A DNA stretch of 64,000 nt from Manis javanica (Eukaryota > Chordata > Mammalia > Pholidota > Manidae). The notes under the pieces are model-generated. The model did no database searches. It was not told the origin of the DNA and saw only the letters and a program-made list of their open reading frames with translations. Position numbers and translations under genes: made by a program. Positions 37,201 through 48,484 of the stretch are shown piece after piece (the stretch's first letter is position 1; each line of letters starts with the position of its first letter). The stretch covers positions 114,218,991 through 114,282,990 of the forward strand of contig NC_133166.1 of assembly GCF_040802235.1 (NCBI RefSeq), in the 5' to 3' direction.

Positions 37201-38572
37201 CGCTCCAGCCAAGCTCAGGCTTCCTCGGCCCTTGGGTGGATTGGTGAGAACACACGGGACGGCACAGCTCGCCCAGGTCAGGAAAAGCCAGGGAAGTTCT
37301 GTGCCGAGTTCCTCCTGCCATGAACACTCCCCAAAAAGAGAGTGTCACCTGCTGCTCCTGCAGACGTCCCCTCAGCAGAGTGAGGGAGAGGACTGCAGGG
37401 TCCCGGGAACCCACTGAGGAAGGGAGACGGGCACCTGGAGGAGGGGCCTGAAGTACCCCCCACCCCAGAACCTGGGCCCCATGCAGTGAGGAGAACCCCG
37501 TCCCGCAAGGCCCGGAGATGACAGGGGTGGATGGGCTCCCGGTTGCAGGTGTTGAGAAAGAAAGAGCCCTGCGGTGTCTGTCAGGCTCTGCCCCCGTCTC
37601 CCTGATTCTACATTAGTTTTGACAGATCCATTAAGTCCTCCTAAGCATCAAGGGGTAGCTGAGAGCCATCCTGCTCTCCCTGCAGGAAGTGTGGGGCCCC
37701 GGGGAGCCCAAAACACACCTGCCAGAGATAGAAGCCCCTTGCTGGGGGTCTTTCTGCCACAGTGCCTGCCCCATGCAGGGCAGGGTCACAGGCTTTGCGT
37801 GCACGCAGGCCAGGCTGCTGACAAGGGCGGGGCGTGGTGGTGAGGAGTCTAGCAAGCCAGCTGGGCCCCAGGGCTGGAGGCCCGGGCAGAGGGGAAGCAC
37901 AGCTGAAGGTGGCAGCTGCCAGGAGCTGCTTCTCGGGGAGGGTGATTGTGTGAGGCCTGGAGTAGGATAAGGCAGAGCCAGGTTCCCAGGGGAGACGAGA
38001 CGCTTGAGGAGGCCTGAGCAGGGAGGCCAAGGGCCCAGCCAGGCAGTAGGCACACAGGAAGGGGAGAGTGGACTTCCGGCCAGAGACAGAGGCGCCCAGG
38101 ACAGGATATGGGCAGACTGCGCTCTGAGGCTCGATGCGGGACAGACAGTTTCTCGGAAGCCCGATGTTAGCACGCTACACGGTGCCGCTAGGCAGACCTA
38201 GGGGTGTATCCATGGAACTCGGGCCAGCAGGACAAGGGTGGGCTTGAGAAGACAAGGAACCTGGCAACCCCAGGAGTGAGGGAAACCACAGCCTTCAGCC
38301 CCCAATTCCAGTGGCCTCTCAGTAACTTTCTCTCTCTCTCCTCTTCTCCCCAGAGGTGTGATTCTGCCGACCCCCTAATGATGCCCTATTGTGAGTCGTT
38401 GTCCTGCGGCACGTGGATCTACCATCGACCCAGCTGCCATTGCTCCCACTTCAGCAGAATCTGCTCATGTTGCCAGGGTGAGCAACCCATTCGCTGCCAG
38501 CGGAATGATGCCATTCATACCTGCTGCAACCTGGATGCTCTGGAAAGCAGCTCTGAAAGTCTCAACCCATGA
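24909..38572 (+). CDS. ANTXRL: ANTXRL-like receptor, copy B (complete, 15 coding exons, 505 aa)
   Basis: Seen: exons 24909-25093, 27056-27124, 27836-27907, 29066-29147, 29258-29291, 30285-30364, 30447-30515, 30883-30963, 31052-31112, 31682-31774, 32882-32951, 33515-33605, 35116-35340, 36787-36873 and 38354-38572, all with AG/GT borders and matching phases, total 1518 bases with one stop. The protein has a hydrophobic N-terminus (residues 5-19), VWA domain (about 50-230, with Cys50 and Cys230 placed like the ANTXR disulfide), Ig-like domain (231-328; Cys230, 242, 266, 289, 325), acidic/proline-rich stalk (330-370), membrane helix (about 377-398) and a Cys-rich tail. Family knowledge: ANTXR1/2 are type I membrane receptors binding collagen-like ligands through a MIDAS metal site; ANTXRL is their less studied paralog. 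Alignment from memory to human ANTXRL supports each exon. Odd: MIDAS Thr and Asp are replaced (Ile128, Gly160), the tail is shorter than the human one, and the actin-linked tail of ANTXR1/2 is absent. A skipped exon with an acceptor at 37686 is possible. Confidence 0.88.
25575..25870 (-). mobile_element. L1 relic in intron 1, copy B
   Basis: Minus-strand L1 text: GGCTTAAAGCCTATTTTATC, GATTTCCGCTTGCATAGAAT and GAATGAGTCTTTTGTAAGCA follow the usual order. Related AT-rich decayed DNA continues to about 26100. Confidence 0.65.
26115..26227. repeat. CA/CG-rich microsatellite in intron 1, copy B
   Basis: 113 bases of CACACA with interspersed CGCA units; a strong Z-DNA candidate. Confidence 0.95.
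27056..27124 (+). CDS. ANTXRL: Copy B exon 2: MIDAS loop and first VWA helix
   Basis: Encodes residues 62-85, reading S-S-R-S-V-V-N-W-M then a helix ending in Arg-Phe-Lys. With Asp61 it forms D-S-S-R-S, an intact DxSxS motif in copy B. The acceptor follows a strong pyrimidine tract. This is the exon with the densest B/C differences. Confidence 0.85.
27836..27907 (+). CDS. ANTXRL: Copy B exon 3: second VWA strand
   Basis: Encodes [15 protein letters not shown] and onward (residues 86-108), matching the family pattern RMxFITYST. The acceptor is CCCAAG, weaker than its neighbours; the donor is GTAAGT. In copy C the Thr-Gln pair is Met-His. Confidence 0.83.
29066..29147 (+). CDS. ANTXRL: Copy B exon 4: VWA helix and MIDAS Thr region
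   Basis: Encodes residues 109-136. The stretch [11 protein letters not shown] aligns with P-x-G-x-T-x-M-x-x-G in the family, so the metal-binding Thr is Ile128 here. A poly-T tract leads the acceptor; the donor is GTACGG. Confidence 0.83.
29258..29291 (+). CDS. ANTXRL: Copy B exon 5: 34-base microexon of the VWA domain
   Basis: Encodes [11 protein letters not shown] (137-147), the end of the helix after the MIDAS loop. AG/GT borders are good (GCAG and GTAAGG) and the phases join exons 4 and 6. Identical in copy C (60134-60167). Confidence 0.78.
30285..30364 (+). CDS. ANTXRL: Copy B exon 6: central VWA strand, MIDAS Asp replaced by Gly
   Basis: Encodes [14 protein letters not shown] and onward. 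The family has I-I-A-x-T-D-G-E-L, so Gly160 stands where the MIDAS Asp should be and Pro162 replaces Glu. Identical in copy C (61161-61240). Confidence 0.85.
30447..30515 (+). CDS. ANTXRL: Copy B exon 7: VWA strand
   Basis: Encodes [18 protein letters not shown] (175 on), matching the family pattern A-x-K-x-R-x-L-G-A-x-V-Y-x-x-G-V. Phase 0 at both ends, and identical in copy C. Confidence 0.86.
30883..30963 (+). CDS. ANTXRL: Copy B exon 8: last VWA strand and helix
   Basis: Encodes residues 198-224, with [12 protein letters not shown] matching the family H-V-F-x-V-x-x-G-F-x-A-L. Copy C changes Lys204Thr, Ala205Val, Asp206Gly, Phe209Leu and Thr211Val with one silent change. Confidence 0.86.
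31052..31112 (+). CDS. ANTXRL: Copy B exon 9: VWA/Ig-like junction
   Basis: Encodes [18 protein letters not shown] (225-242), matching the family K-x-C-x-x-x-x-S-V-E-P-S-S-x-C. Cys230 would close the VWA disulfide; Cys242 begins the Ig-like domain. Confidence 0.86.
31235..31287 (+). repeat. (TG)n microsatellite in intron 9, copy B
   Basis: 53 bases, 4 longer than copy A; it accounts for the offset change between the units. Confidence 0.95.
31682..31774 (+). CDS. ANTXRL: Copy B exon 10: Ig-like domain
   Basis: Encodes [20 protein letters not shown] (249-268), matching the family H-G-N-G-F-Q-x-x-x-x-x-D-E-V-I-C-R-F. It is unchanged among A, B and C, and a diverged stray relative lies at 23594-23691. 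Confidence 0.85.
32147..32425 (+). mobile_element. L1 ORF2 fragment in intron 10 of copy B
   Basis: Same L1 fragment at the same intron position as in copy A, so the insertion predates the duplications. Confidence 0.85.
32882..32951 (+). CDS. ANTXRL: Copy B exon 11: Ig-like domain
   Basis: Encodes [16 protein letters not shown] (277-292), matching the family pattern of the strand ending in C-P-G/A-P. Val287 is Ile in copy C. Confidence 0.84.
33515..33605 (+). CDS. ANTXRL: Copy B exon 12: end of Ig-like domain
   Basis: Encodes [15 protein letters not shown] (300-314), matching the family V-S-L/M-N-x-G-x-x-F, and ends at Cys325. Identical to copy A (2590-2680). Confidence 0.86.
35116..35340 (+). 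CDS. ANTXRL: Copy B exon 13: stalk and membrane helix
   Basis: Residues 330-404. A Pro/Ala-rich then acidic stalk (P-E-D-A-E-D) leads to a hydrophobic helix at about 377-398, then C-C-C-C-I-W-R-W-R. The basic residues after the helix fit a type I orientation, and the four Cys at the inner face could be palmitoylated (inference from ANTXR1/2). Human ANTXRL has a similar L-L-C-C-V-W-R. Confidence 0.84.
36787..36873 (+). CDS. ANTXRL: Copy B exon 14: juxtamembrane cytoplasmic segment
   Basis: Encodes [12 protein letters not shown] then a charged run ending in Lys-Glu-Pro-Glu. It aligns with C-P-T-V-I-I-C-C-C-G in human ANTXRL. Phase 0 at both ends. Confidence 0.78.
38354..38572 (+). CDS. ANTXRL: Copy B last exon: Cys-rich tail and stop
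   Basis: Seventy-two residues with eleven Cys, including C-S-C-C and T-C-C clusters, ending at TGA. The acceptor follows a long CT tract and joins exon 14 in phase 0. The human tail is also Cys-rich, but this segment cannot be aligned residue by residue from memory, so its family match is weaker than for the VWA exons. Confidence 0.72.
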   Translation, partial: RCDSADPLMMPYCESLSCGTWIYHRPSCHCSHFSRICSCCQGEQPIRCQRNDAIHTCCNLDALESSSESLNP

Positions 38573-38604
38573 CGCGATCTCTACGGCACCCAAATCCCCA
38601 TATT

Positions 38605-39075
38605 GTTTTTTTAATATTTTGGTATGATTAATATACACTTACATGAGCAACACTGTGGTTACTAGATTGTCCCCATTATCGAGTCCCTCCCACATACCCC
38701 ATTACAGTCACTGACCATCAGCATAGTAAGATGCTCTGGAACCACTGCTTGTCTTCTCTGTGATGTGCTGCCCTCCCCGTGCCCCCCCACATTAGTGTGC
38801 TAATCATAATGCCCATTTCTCCCCTTATCCCTCCCTTCCCACCCATCCCCCACAGACCCTTTCCCTTTGGTAACTGTTAGTCTGTCCATTCTTGGGTTCG
38901 GTGAATCTGCTGCTGTTAGGCTCCTTCAGTTTTTGCTTTGTTCTTAGACTCCAAAGATGAGTGAAATCATTTGGTACTTGTCTTTCTCCGCCTGGCTTAT
39001 TTCACTGAGCATAATACCCTCCAGCTCCATCCATGTTGCTGCAAATGGTAGGATTTGTTACCTGCCACTTGAGGA
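38605..39075 (-). mobile_element. L1 3' end, minus strand, just after the copy B stop codon
   Basis: Duplicate of 7680-8150. No host polyadenylation signal was found between the stop codon and this element. Confidence 0.75.
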
Positions 39076-39124
39076 GTATCAGACCCTTAGTTATCATCCC
39101 AGGTTGCTCTGGGGCTTGATGTAA

Positions 39125-39260
39125 GTCCCTTTTATGTATTTTATTTTTTATTTTTATTAAGGTATTATTGATAGACACTCTCATGAAGGTTTCACATGAA
39201 AAACTGTGGTTACTACATTCACCCATATTATTGAGAGCATATTTGGGTCTTCCTTTTATT
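39125..39260 (-). mobile_element. Second short L1 3'-end piece, unit 2
   Basis: Duplicate of 8200-8335, with one base differing in the T/A-rich tail. Confidence 0.55.
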
Positions 39261-39309
39261 TTTGTATTTTGTATTTTGTAAGTTCAAAAATAAAAGTTAA
39301 CCCACAGAA

Positions 39310-40255
39310 TGAGTGAAAATATTCCCAATACATATAGGCAACAAAAGACCAATAAGGAAATAATGAAGAATTTCTACTAATCAACAGAAGACAGAAAACA
39401 CAATAAAAAATGAGCAAAAAACTTGCAGAGACACTTCATGAAGGATGACATTCAAGTGGCCAATACATCGATGAAAAAGTACTCAGTTTCATTAGTCATC
39501 AGAGAGATGTTTACTAAAACCACAATGCAATACCACCACATGTCCCCAGAATGACTGATATGAAAAACATCACCAGCAGCAAGAGTTGGCCAGGACGTGG
39601 AGCAACTGGAACTCTTTTACACCGTTGGTGGGAATGCAAATTGGTGAATCACTTTGGAAGATTGTCTGGCAATGTCCAAACTGAGCATACATGAATCCCA
39701 TGGCCAAGCAATTCCATTCTGAGGTATATATATCCCACAGAAATACATATATAATGTCGAGCAAAAACATTCACTAAAATGTTTATAGCTGCACCAGTAG
39801 AAGCACCGCAGTGGCTCCAGACCGGAAACCGTACGGACGCCATTAACAGGAGAACAGGTGAATCGTGGCGTATTCTCACTACGGGGTATCACGGAATGAA
39901 ACCGGGTGGACCACGACTCTGCAACCGCACACACACCATGGGTGAGTCTCACTGACATGACACTGAATGGAGGAAGTCAGACACGAAGGATGACACACTG
40001 TGTGGCTCTTATTTGTATAAAATACAAAATAGTGGATGTTAATCTATGATGTCAGAGTCAGGAGGGTCTCACCCTTGGGGACAGTGATTGGATGGGGGTC
40101 CATGGGGCTGTCTGATAAGAATATACTGTAACTGTCCCCTGATCTGAGTGGTAGTTGCAAAGTTGTGCTCACACTGTGAAAAAAAGTCAAGCAGTATATT
40201 TATGATATGTGCACTTTGGGTATGTATGTTCTACGTCAATCAAAAATGTTAAGGA
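39310..40255 (+). mobile_element. Old L1 (L1M-type) 3' fragment, unit 2
   Basis: Duplicate of 8385-9330. Confidence 0.75.
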
Positions 40256-42234
40256 AGAAGCAAAAACAAAAAAATCCCATTATTTTTTGAGACTTTCACA
40301 AAAAACAACAGGTCGCTGATCCCTAGTTTCACCTCCATTCCTGTTTAGAGGTCCCGGTCTTTATTTTACTTGAGCTGTTTGTTTTGTTACTAATTTCATA
40401 GTTTTATTTATTGTTATCAAAGTTATTCATGCACACGGTGTAAAGGTCCAAACAGTTCTCTGGGGCTTGTTGTAGAAACCCCCTCCCCCAACCTCATCGG
40501 CTCTTGTCTCATCCCATCCGTCCAATACAGCTGTTACGACTGCACAGGCGTGACTCGCTGCATAACCTCTCCGTTCCCCTTGATCTAATAAATGTCCTTT
40601 TGTGTACTGTTTGCATGTGCTTACCGTTCATTACTCTATAACCCCCAAATATTCCCCAGTTTGCGCAGACACACTCAGTAGCCTGTCACGTACTCTGAAT
40701 GACATCCCTTCTCTCAGTCCTCACCTGCTCCAGTGGGACCGGCTCCCCTCCAGCCCTGCTGAACAGCTGTGGGCTTCGGCACGCCCCTCACGGCCTTCCT
40801 GGGAGACCGCTCCCTCCTCTCCTGTGTTGGATCTCCTGTTTCATACGTACCAAGTCATCTTTATTTCCTTGTCCTGGTGGAGCAGGAAACCGCTTCTAAA
40901 AGTTTCCTGAGAAAAGGGGCATGGGAAGCAAAGCTTCGAGGTCTTGCATGTCTGAAAATGTATGTATGCCGTTCTCACACGTAAGTCATTGCTTAGTTGC
41001 TTACAGAGTCCTATATTGGAAAAATATTCCCTCAGAAATTTGAAGTCATTGCTTCACTGTGTTCTTTCCTCCAGTGGATGACATTCTAGCTCTTGATCTT
41101 GGCATAAAACCTGTTTTTCCTCTTAGTTCGGGTTCCCCAAGAGACCCTGAGTCATGTGTGCACATGGAGTCACTCAGTGGAGACACGCAGAGGGGAGCAG
41201 GGAAGGGATCAGGGGAGAGAAGGCGGTCACCATGCTGACTGTGACTGAGGGACTGAGCATGTCTAAGGCTTAGCTCTGCATAGAGATTTTGGGGAAATGG
41301 TGGCAAACATACATGTCAGAGTTCATGTGTGCAAGGACAAGGAAACTGTGTGTGTGTGCACGTGACATCCTCACAGTCAGCGGCTGACAGCTGCTCCCAG
41401 GGAGGAGGGTAGTAATTCCCCAGCACTTCTGGCCTGCTATGAACCCCACAGAGCAGCCTTCCCTGGCTTTGGAGAGACTATCAGGCAAAAGAGAGCCAGA
41501 TACTGGCAGTTAGACGTCAGCAGCAGTTCACTGAAGCGGGGCTGCCCAGGCCGTTAGCGGGGGGCGGGCAGTGATGTCTGCTGTGGCGACCTGGCTGGGC
41601 TGTTACTTGGGAACTCCCATCTGTATTCTTTTGTTTTTTCCTTTTGTCCATATTTTTCTGGACATCTCTTGTCTGGAGGGTTCCAGCCTGGCTGCCTGAG
41701 TTCTGAGCTCTCTGGTTCAAGGATTACCAGAAGATTAACCAGGGTTCCAGGGGAGGACCGGCTGGGAGTCTTGACATTCAGTGGGAGACTAAACTTTCAC
41801 TTAATCTTCCTATTTCAGGATGACACCCTTGACTTCTGGGGTCCCCCTGACCAGAGACTCTATAATTGGTGCTTTTCATGGTATAAATTCTCAGACCTGT
41901 GCTGGTCGAGGCAGGGAAGTCACACACTTGCTCTCAGAGGAGAGGTATCGGGTTAAGTGGACTTTCAACCAAACATTCTGTTTTTAGCCCCATACTCACC
42001 TCCATAGGTGACTAGTGTCACTGATTCCTTTTGCAGCTTCTGTGATGTAAATCTGATTGCTTCTCTGCTTTCCCCAATCGGCTAAACTAGTCACAATTTA
42101 CTTCTCAGATTTCGGAGTCCCAAACATGTTGCTGCTGCCGCCGCCGCCTCTAGTGTCTCCGCTCCGCCCCGTGTGGTGTCAGTGCGTGCCCTCATGAGGC
42201 GCCCTTACCTATACGTAGGGAATGGATGGTGAGG

Positions 42235-42440
42235 TCAGCAGGCCCAGGGGGCAGGGTTTGGACTCCACCTCTTTCGTGTTTTAGCTGTGGAGCTTTGGAT
42301 GAGGTATCCAACCTCTTTTGGTCTGTGCTCCTTCATCATTAAAAAATGAGAATGCTGCTACCTACCTCAGAGGATTGCTCTGAGGAAAAAATGAGGACAC
42401 ATACAGGAAAGTACAAAACATATTGTTGAGCGTAGGGTTG
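42235..42440 (+). mobile_element. MIR SINE relic, unit 2
   Basis: Duplicate of 11310-11515. Confidence 0.75.
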
Positions 42441-44104
42441 CGACTCAAAAATATCTTGGCTTCATTTTCCTGCATTTGGAGGTTGGGGAACCAGGGTGAT
42501 GACTCAAGGAAGACAGCGAGGTAGACAGCAGGCTGGGCGGCTCAGGGGCAGTTTGGTTGGGCCACACCTCCACTGTCCTCTCTTTCATCCCTATTGCCAT
42601 TGCCTTGGATCCTGCAGATACAAGATTTTAAAAACATGAACTTACTATCCTATATTCTGGTAACCCCTGTCCCTATGCCAATCACAAAAAAAGGGGGTTC
42701 TGGGTTTATTATCTCTAGAAATGAATGACCGTAGAACACCAATTATAAATGAGTCAAAATTTTTTCTTTGGGATGTTAAAATCCAAAGACTCGAGGCATG
42801 ATAAAAAAAACAGCTTTGGAAGAATAATTCAAGAGTTGATTTTTTTCAACACTGTCACATATATACATAAACACTGATACATGTGTGCACAGACAAACAG
42901 ACACACACACTGACTCACATCTGCATGTACACATTCAAAGAACTAGATAAAAATTCACTAGACTTTGGAGTAGGTAAGTCGGGTGGAAGCTGGGAGCTGG
43001 AACAGGTAATGTATGGAGAAACTACTGATGTCCTTTGATCTCTGCCCTCAGAAACGAAGTGACTTCCCCCTTTTTTGGTTGTGGCATCAAGCTGCTTGTG
43101 AGGAGGTTAGGATTGTTTCAGCAGGAATATAAAGAGAAGAAAAGAGCTAATTATGCATTTATTATGCATCTACTGAAATTCAGAAGGATTTTCTAGCAAT
43201 GCAATAGGCTTGAAATCTGGACTCTAAGGGAAGAATCATATTCGCTTAGCTCCCGTTTAACATAATCAAGATCCAGATCTAGAGTCAACCTTCTACTAAA
43301 GAAGGAGGTAATTCGATTTCTTGTCTAACATCCTCATCTGACTATAATGGTGATAATCACACCTACCTCAAAGGAATGCTTCTGAAAGGAACTCCGATGT
43401 TCTAATGTGGCAACTAGTGTCATGAGGTCAAGGATAGGATGTAAGAGGAACGAGAATCCTGCCCCTTCTTGGCGTGGGGATCGAAGAAGAGGAAAGCCGG
43501 GAGGAGTCAGGAGAGCAAAGCTGGAATCATAGAGGCTTAACGTGGAATTGGGGAAACGGCTTCAAAAACATCTAGAAAATGGAAGAACTTTCCTAAATTG
43601 GCACAAACTTGTGTCTAATTTAGATGAGTGGGCAAATTAGGGTGACCTGGCAAGGAGGTAAGGCCTCCCCCTCTAGTCCTTCCCCAGGTAGGTACTGAGC
43701 TGAGCCATGGGCCTGGCATGGGGCACAGTATGACAAGAAGATAACGAATGGACAGCATGTGGTTGGGACAGCTTGGGTCAGGGACTAGATGAAGGACGTG
43801 GTGGACATTTAGGGGGTCCACTGGGCTTTCCAGAACCACAGGGAGGTTGCTTCTGCTCGTAAGTAGCGATGAGATCAGACCCAGCCAAGGGAGACCCAAG
43901 AAATACTCCAGCTATTGAGATGAACCAAAGGCCAGCAGGGTGACTGTAACCAAATACACATTGACCCATAAGCACCCCTCCGGTGGCAGAACCCCCAGGA
44001 GGCAGAGGACCCAATGCAATGGGCCACCCTGGGCGTCCCTACCTAGTAAGCCACATTCCCCTCCCCGTTTGCAGGGCAAAGCTGCAAGGTCTGGGGACCT
44101 GCCT

Positions 44105-45035
44105 AGACTCAGGGCGCGCGCGAGGGTGGACACGCCCTCCCCACCTGGGTCCCACACGCTCACTAACAGCCCGGCCTGGAACCACAGTCTCTGGCTGGGC
44201 AGGAGGACAGCTGCCCTTCCCTGTCCTGCCTTGACACCAGTGACCTGGGTTCTGTCTGGCTGTGGCCACCCTCTCCTCAGCCTTGTGCGATGCAGGGGCC
44301 CCCACCGACGCCTTGCAGGTGCGCGGCGTGGCCGGGGCGGGCGGCGGCGGGGGCAGGGGTCGGTGCGCAGCCGGTGCAGCGCGGCCGACTCACCTGCATG
44401 GCCGCGGCCCCGCGGAGTCGGCAGCGGCTGGCGGCCCGGTGTGCGCCCGCCCTGACTTCCGCGTGGGGCTCGCCGCTCCCTCCCCGCCCCTGCCACCTGC
44501 TCCCGCCACGCCCCTGCCCTTCCCTGGCGCCTTCCGGGGACCCCTCCCGCCTCCGGAGGCCGTCGCCCCCACCTGCGGGGACGCTTCCCGTTCATTGGGG
44601 GGGGCTGCCTCAGTCCTCCTTGCTGACCCCAGGACCCCAACCTCATCAGCCTCCGAGGCCGATCCCCTAAGAGGAGAAACCGCGGCGGGAGGGCCGAGGG
44701 TGGGGCAGATGCCCAAGAACCCAGCCTTCTCCCGGCCTGAGCCTAGGCTTTGTGGGCCCGGTGGGGAGGGCAGCCTCGGGGTCCTTAGGACGGGGGGCTG
44801 GCCCTGGGCTGCAGGACCGAGGGGCGGCTTCACCGCTTCCTGTGGGTCAGCCGCAGACGGCTCCAGGCCCCCAGGGCGGGCCTGTCCTTTGGGAGACAGT
44901 AACTGCCCCCGGAGGAGGTTGGGGTGAAGCTGGGACTCGGGGCAGGAGCTCAGCTGGGCAAGGCACACGGAGACGCTGAGCTGCGTGTGGGGGCGTGGCC
45001 GGCAGGGAGGCGCCCCGACGTCACGGGAGTTAGGA
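44105..45035. promoter_or_regulatory. CpG island 1, unit 2
   Basis: Duplicate of 13180-14110, including the minus-strand ATGCAG|GTGAGT (exon end at 44394). Confidence 0.6.
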
Positions 45036-46129
45036 GCTCCCCTAGTGTCGGGGGGCAGCACTACGCAGCCCATGCAAGCCTGGGTTGATCCGGACTTGAA
45101 ACGGGCCACCCCAGGCTCTCCCGGGATAGCATGGCCCCACCCACACTTCTGCTTGGGGGCCCCACGGCAGGCTGGGACAGGACCAGGGCCGACCTGTGAG
45201 GTGGCAGAGGCGGGAGGGGGGGGGCGTCTGGCAGCACAGACCCTGTGCAACTCTGATGGAGCAAATGTGGACAAACACCGCCAAGGTGGAGGGACAGAAA
45301 ACCGCCACAAACTGTAGTGGCTTCATTAAATCTGTCTGTTTCTCGGGAGGCCACCGGTCCAGGAGGAGCGGCACTTTTTGCTCTGCCGTCTTGAGCACAT
45401 GGGCTCACCACACGGCTCAGAATGGCTACTCAAGCACCAGGCATCCCAGCCGCCTTCGAGGCAGGAAGAGGAGAGGGAGGGAGGCGCGCCCCGCCCTTCA
45501 CAGGGATGGCCGCCGGCCACACCTCGCTGCAGGGAGCCCGGAAAGTCCGGCTGCCCTCCTGAGGACGAAGGTCGGCAGGTCCCGGGGGCACTCAGCAGCC
45601 TGCTCCGGCCGGAGGGCCTCGGCGCTGTTAGTGCTCAGGAACCGGACTCCGCAAGGGCTTCTGGGCTTCAGCGACTGGAACTCAAGGTCCACATGCCCAC
45701 TGAGCTGCTGGACTCTCCGTCACGCCCCCGTCTCAGGATGCTCTGAGCTCACATCTTCACGGTGTTGGGCCGCTAGCCGTCGGGGTTTGATGGGTCATCT
45801 CACGTGTCTACCCAGCCGCTCTCTTTTTCAGTGTCTTTACTCACAGTCCCTAGGTTATTCCCACAGAAACACTGCTTCTCGCTCCCACCTTCCCCAGGTG
45901 CTAGGGAACCTGAGTTACATGGGGCCCTTGCTGCTCAACAGCTGCACCTGTGGCCCCCGGAGCAAAGGCAGCGCCTCTAACGCGGGCGGTTGTGGCGGGG
46001 GGTGGGGGCACTGGAGTCACTTCCTGACCCTCCGGGGGCGATGGGCAGTGAGGGCAGATTCTGCCTGGTCCCACCTGAAGAGAAGCCCCGTATAGCCCTT
46101 TCAGAACAAAGGTGAGCAATGAGAACCAA

Positions 46130-46590
46130 AAGCCTGCAAACTGGTCATACTTTGGTCCATTAATTTACTCTTTGGAAACTATCCTAAGAAAAAAAATCCA
46201 AAAGAATGCAAATATGTATAAATGTGGTCTTTGAGGCAAAAACTGTAAACCACCTAGATGTTCAGCACTGGGGACAGCATGGGCAGCCACGGAATACTCA
46301 TGCTGATTGGGCTGCTCTTAAAAACGACCCTTTCGAAGAGTTTATGACAACGCAGGAAGATGCTCGTGTTACAATTGAAGTGAAAACACAGATTGCAAAT
46401 ATGCACTTTTACAAATCTCAACGAATTTAAAATGCATTAAAATACTGGAAGAGCACATTAAATATTTGATATTTATATTCGCTTAGTGATTTGAGCTGTG
46501 CATAGTGGAGTTCTTGTTTTCTTTTATTTGCTTTCTTTGAACTTTCTACAACAAACACACATTACTGCTATAAACTTTATTATTAGATTT
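46130..46590 (+). mobile_element. Old L1 3' fragment, unit 2
   Basis: Duplicate of 15205-15665. Confidence 0.65.
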
Positions 46591-48484
46591 ACATTATCAT
46601 CATGCTAAAGTCTTTCATTATGAATTTCATTTTCCCCAGACTCAGCCTTGCTCTCTGCGTGAGTCATGAGCGCATCTTGTGAAGAATATGCAGGCAGGGG
46701 GGCCGCCCTGCTGCCGCACAGCCGACCCTGCCCTGTCTCGGGCAGAGAACTGCAGCTGAGGCCCGTGTGGGCCTCCTGCTCTTCCCCTGTGGACCCTGGA
46801 CCCTGCTCCCCTTTCCTTCTTCCTCAAGCCCCAGAGAACCCTGTCCCCTGTCCTCTTCCCTCTGAGGGCCAAGGTGCCGCAGGTGGCAGGCCCCTCACTT
46901 CCCACTGTCTCCAGGGTGCCTCAGGCCTCTTTGAACTGTGGGCTGGGGGCCACCTCGTGGAGCAGGTCAGGAGGACAAAGCCACTAGGCGTGCCCCAGGC
47001 GAATCGCACAGGCACGAGTGAGCACGGCTCGTCCCCACCCGGGATCTGACTTCCCAACCCCAGTGGCCTGGATGTGGCCCAAAGACGCTCTGATGTCTTG
47101 CTGAGGATGCTTCTCAGAGGAAGCACAGCCAGGTCACTGGGGCTTGGGGCCTGCTGAGTTCTCTCTGGACTGGTCCTGGGCACCCCCAGTCACCCTGGCT
47201 GACAGCACCTGTTTGGGGAGGCAGACCTCCCTGGCCTCAGGCCCCTGCAGGGTTGACCACTGTCCTACAATGGGCCTCTGCTCCTCGAGCCTGCCAGAAG
47301 CCGGTCCTTGCTTGTCACACCAGGGTAGCATTGTGTGGGGACCCAGGCCCCTCACCCCAGGGACACGTTTATCTCCCTGCTGCACCCCCAACACCTTCTG
47401 TGGCCTTACATTTTCACCAGTTCCTGTTTTCTGTCTTAAGGAGCTTAGAGCTGTTCGTGGCTGAGTTGGCAGTCCTGCTGTTTCCAATTCTTTCATCAAC
47501 CCTAAGAAAACTCCAGGTAGCAGGTGTGCATGTGCAAGGGTGTTTTTTGTGATCTACTCACCTTTACAGATTTGCCACACCAGTGGGAAGAGCAGTCATT
47601 GTTCTTTACAAATTCACAACTTCCTGTCCCTTCCCTGCAAGGATATTTTTAGAAAGCATTTTTGCCAATATTTCCCCTACTTACCACCATGAATTCCCAC
47701 AGGCCTAAGGAGACCTTGGGGTGTAGGCCAAGCCTCACCCACGTGAGCTTTGACCCAGGTCTGTGCAGTCTGGTCTGGAGGGACAGCAGCTTCCGTGTGT
47801 GGATAAAATGAACGTTCCTGTGGCCAGGATCCTCAACTGGCCCTGGCTGGCTTGCTCACTACACACGTGTGAGCAATACGTTGCTACTGACTCTACATAA
47901 AGAGCACTGCCTAGGGCTCTGGGTGATACGGTGGCACGGCTGCAAGGTGCAGGAGAGCAGATCAGAGAACTGGCGTGGTGGCAGCGCTGAGGACAGAGGC
48001 CCAGAGGACGGCTGTGCGGGATGACTGCGGGCAGAGAGGCCCAGAGGCAGAGACCGGCTTGCTTCCTGCAGACTCACGCTGAGTGATGGATATTAGCGAT
48101 TGACCTGCCACCGTGGAAATAAAGTTGGGTATAACCCTTTCACCCCAAGAACACTCTACTGTCATTTCTTTGGTCACATTGAACCATAGTGAACTTGCCC
48201 GGGGCTGAAACCCATTGGCAAGATAATTGGTGACAGTCGGCAGGGTTCATTGGTGACAAAGGATAAAACAATAGATTGCCCTGCCCAGCCAGGGAGGATT
48301 TCCAAGCCAGGCTCTCTCCCCCTAGACACAAAGGCTTTGCTTCTTGATGGAAAACTCTTCTACCCACTACACCCTGACCAGGTATAGCCCCCACTACCTC
48401 GGCTTATACTTTGAGACACACATTTCTCACTACTTCCACCTTCTTAGATGGTCATTTGGACATGGAATTGTTCATCATATGGCA

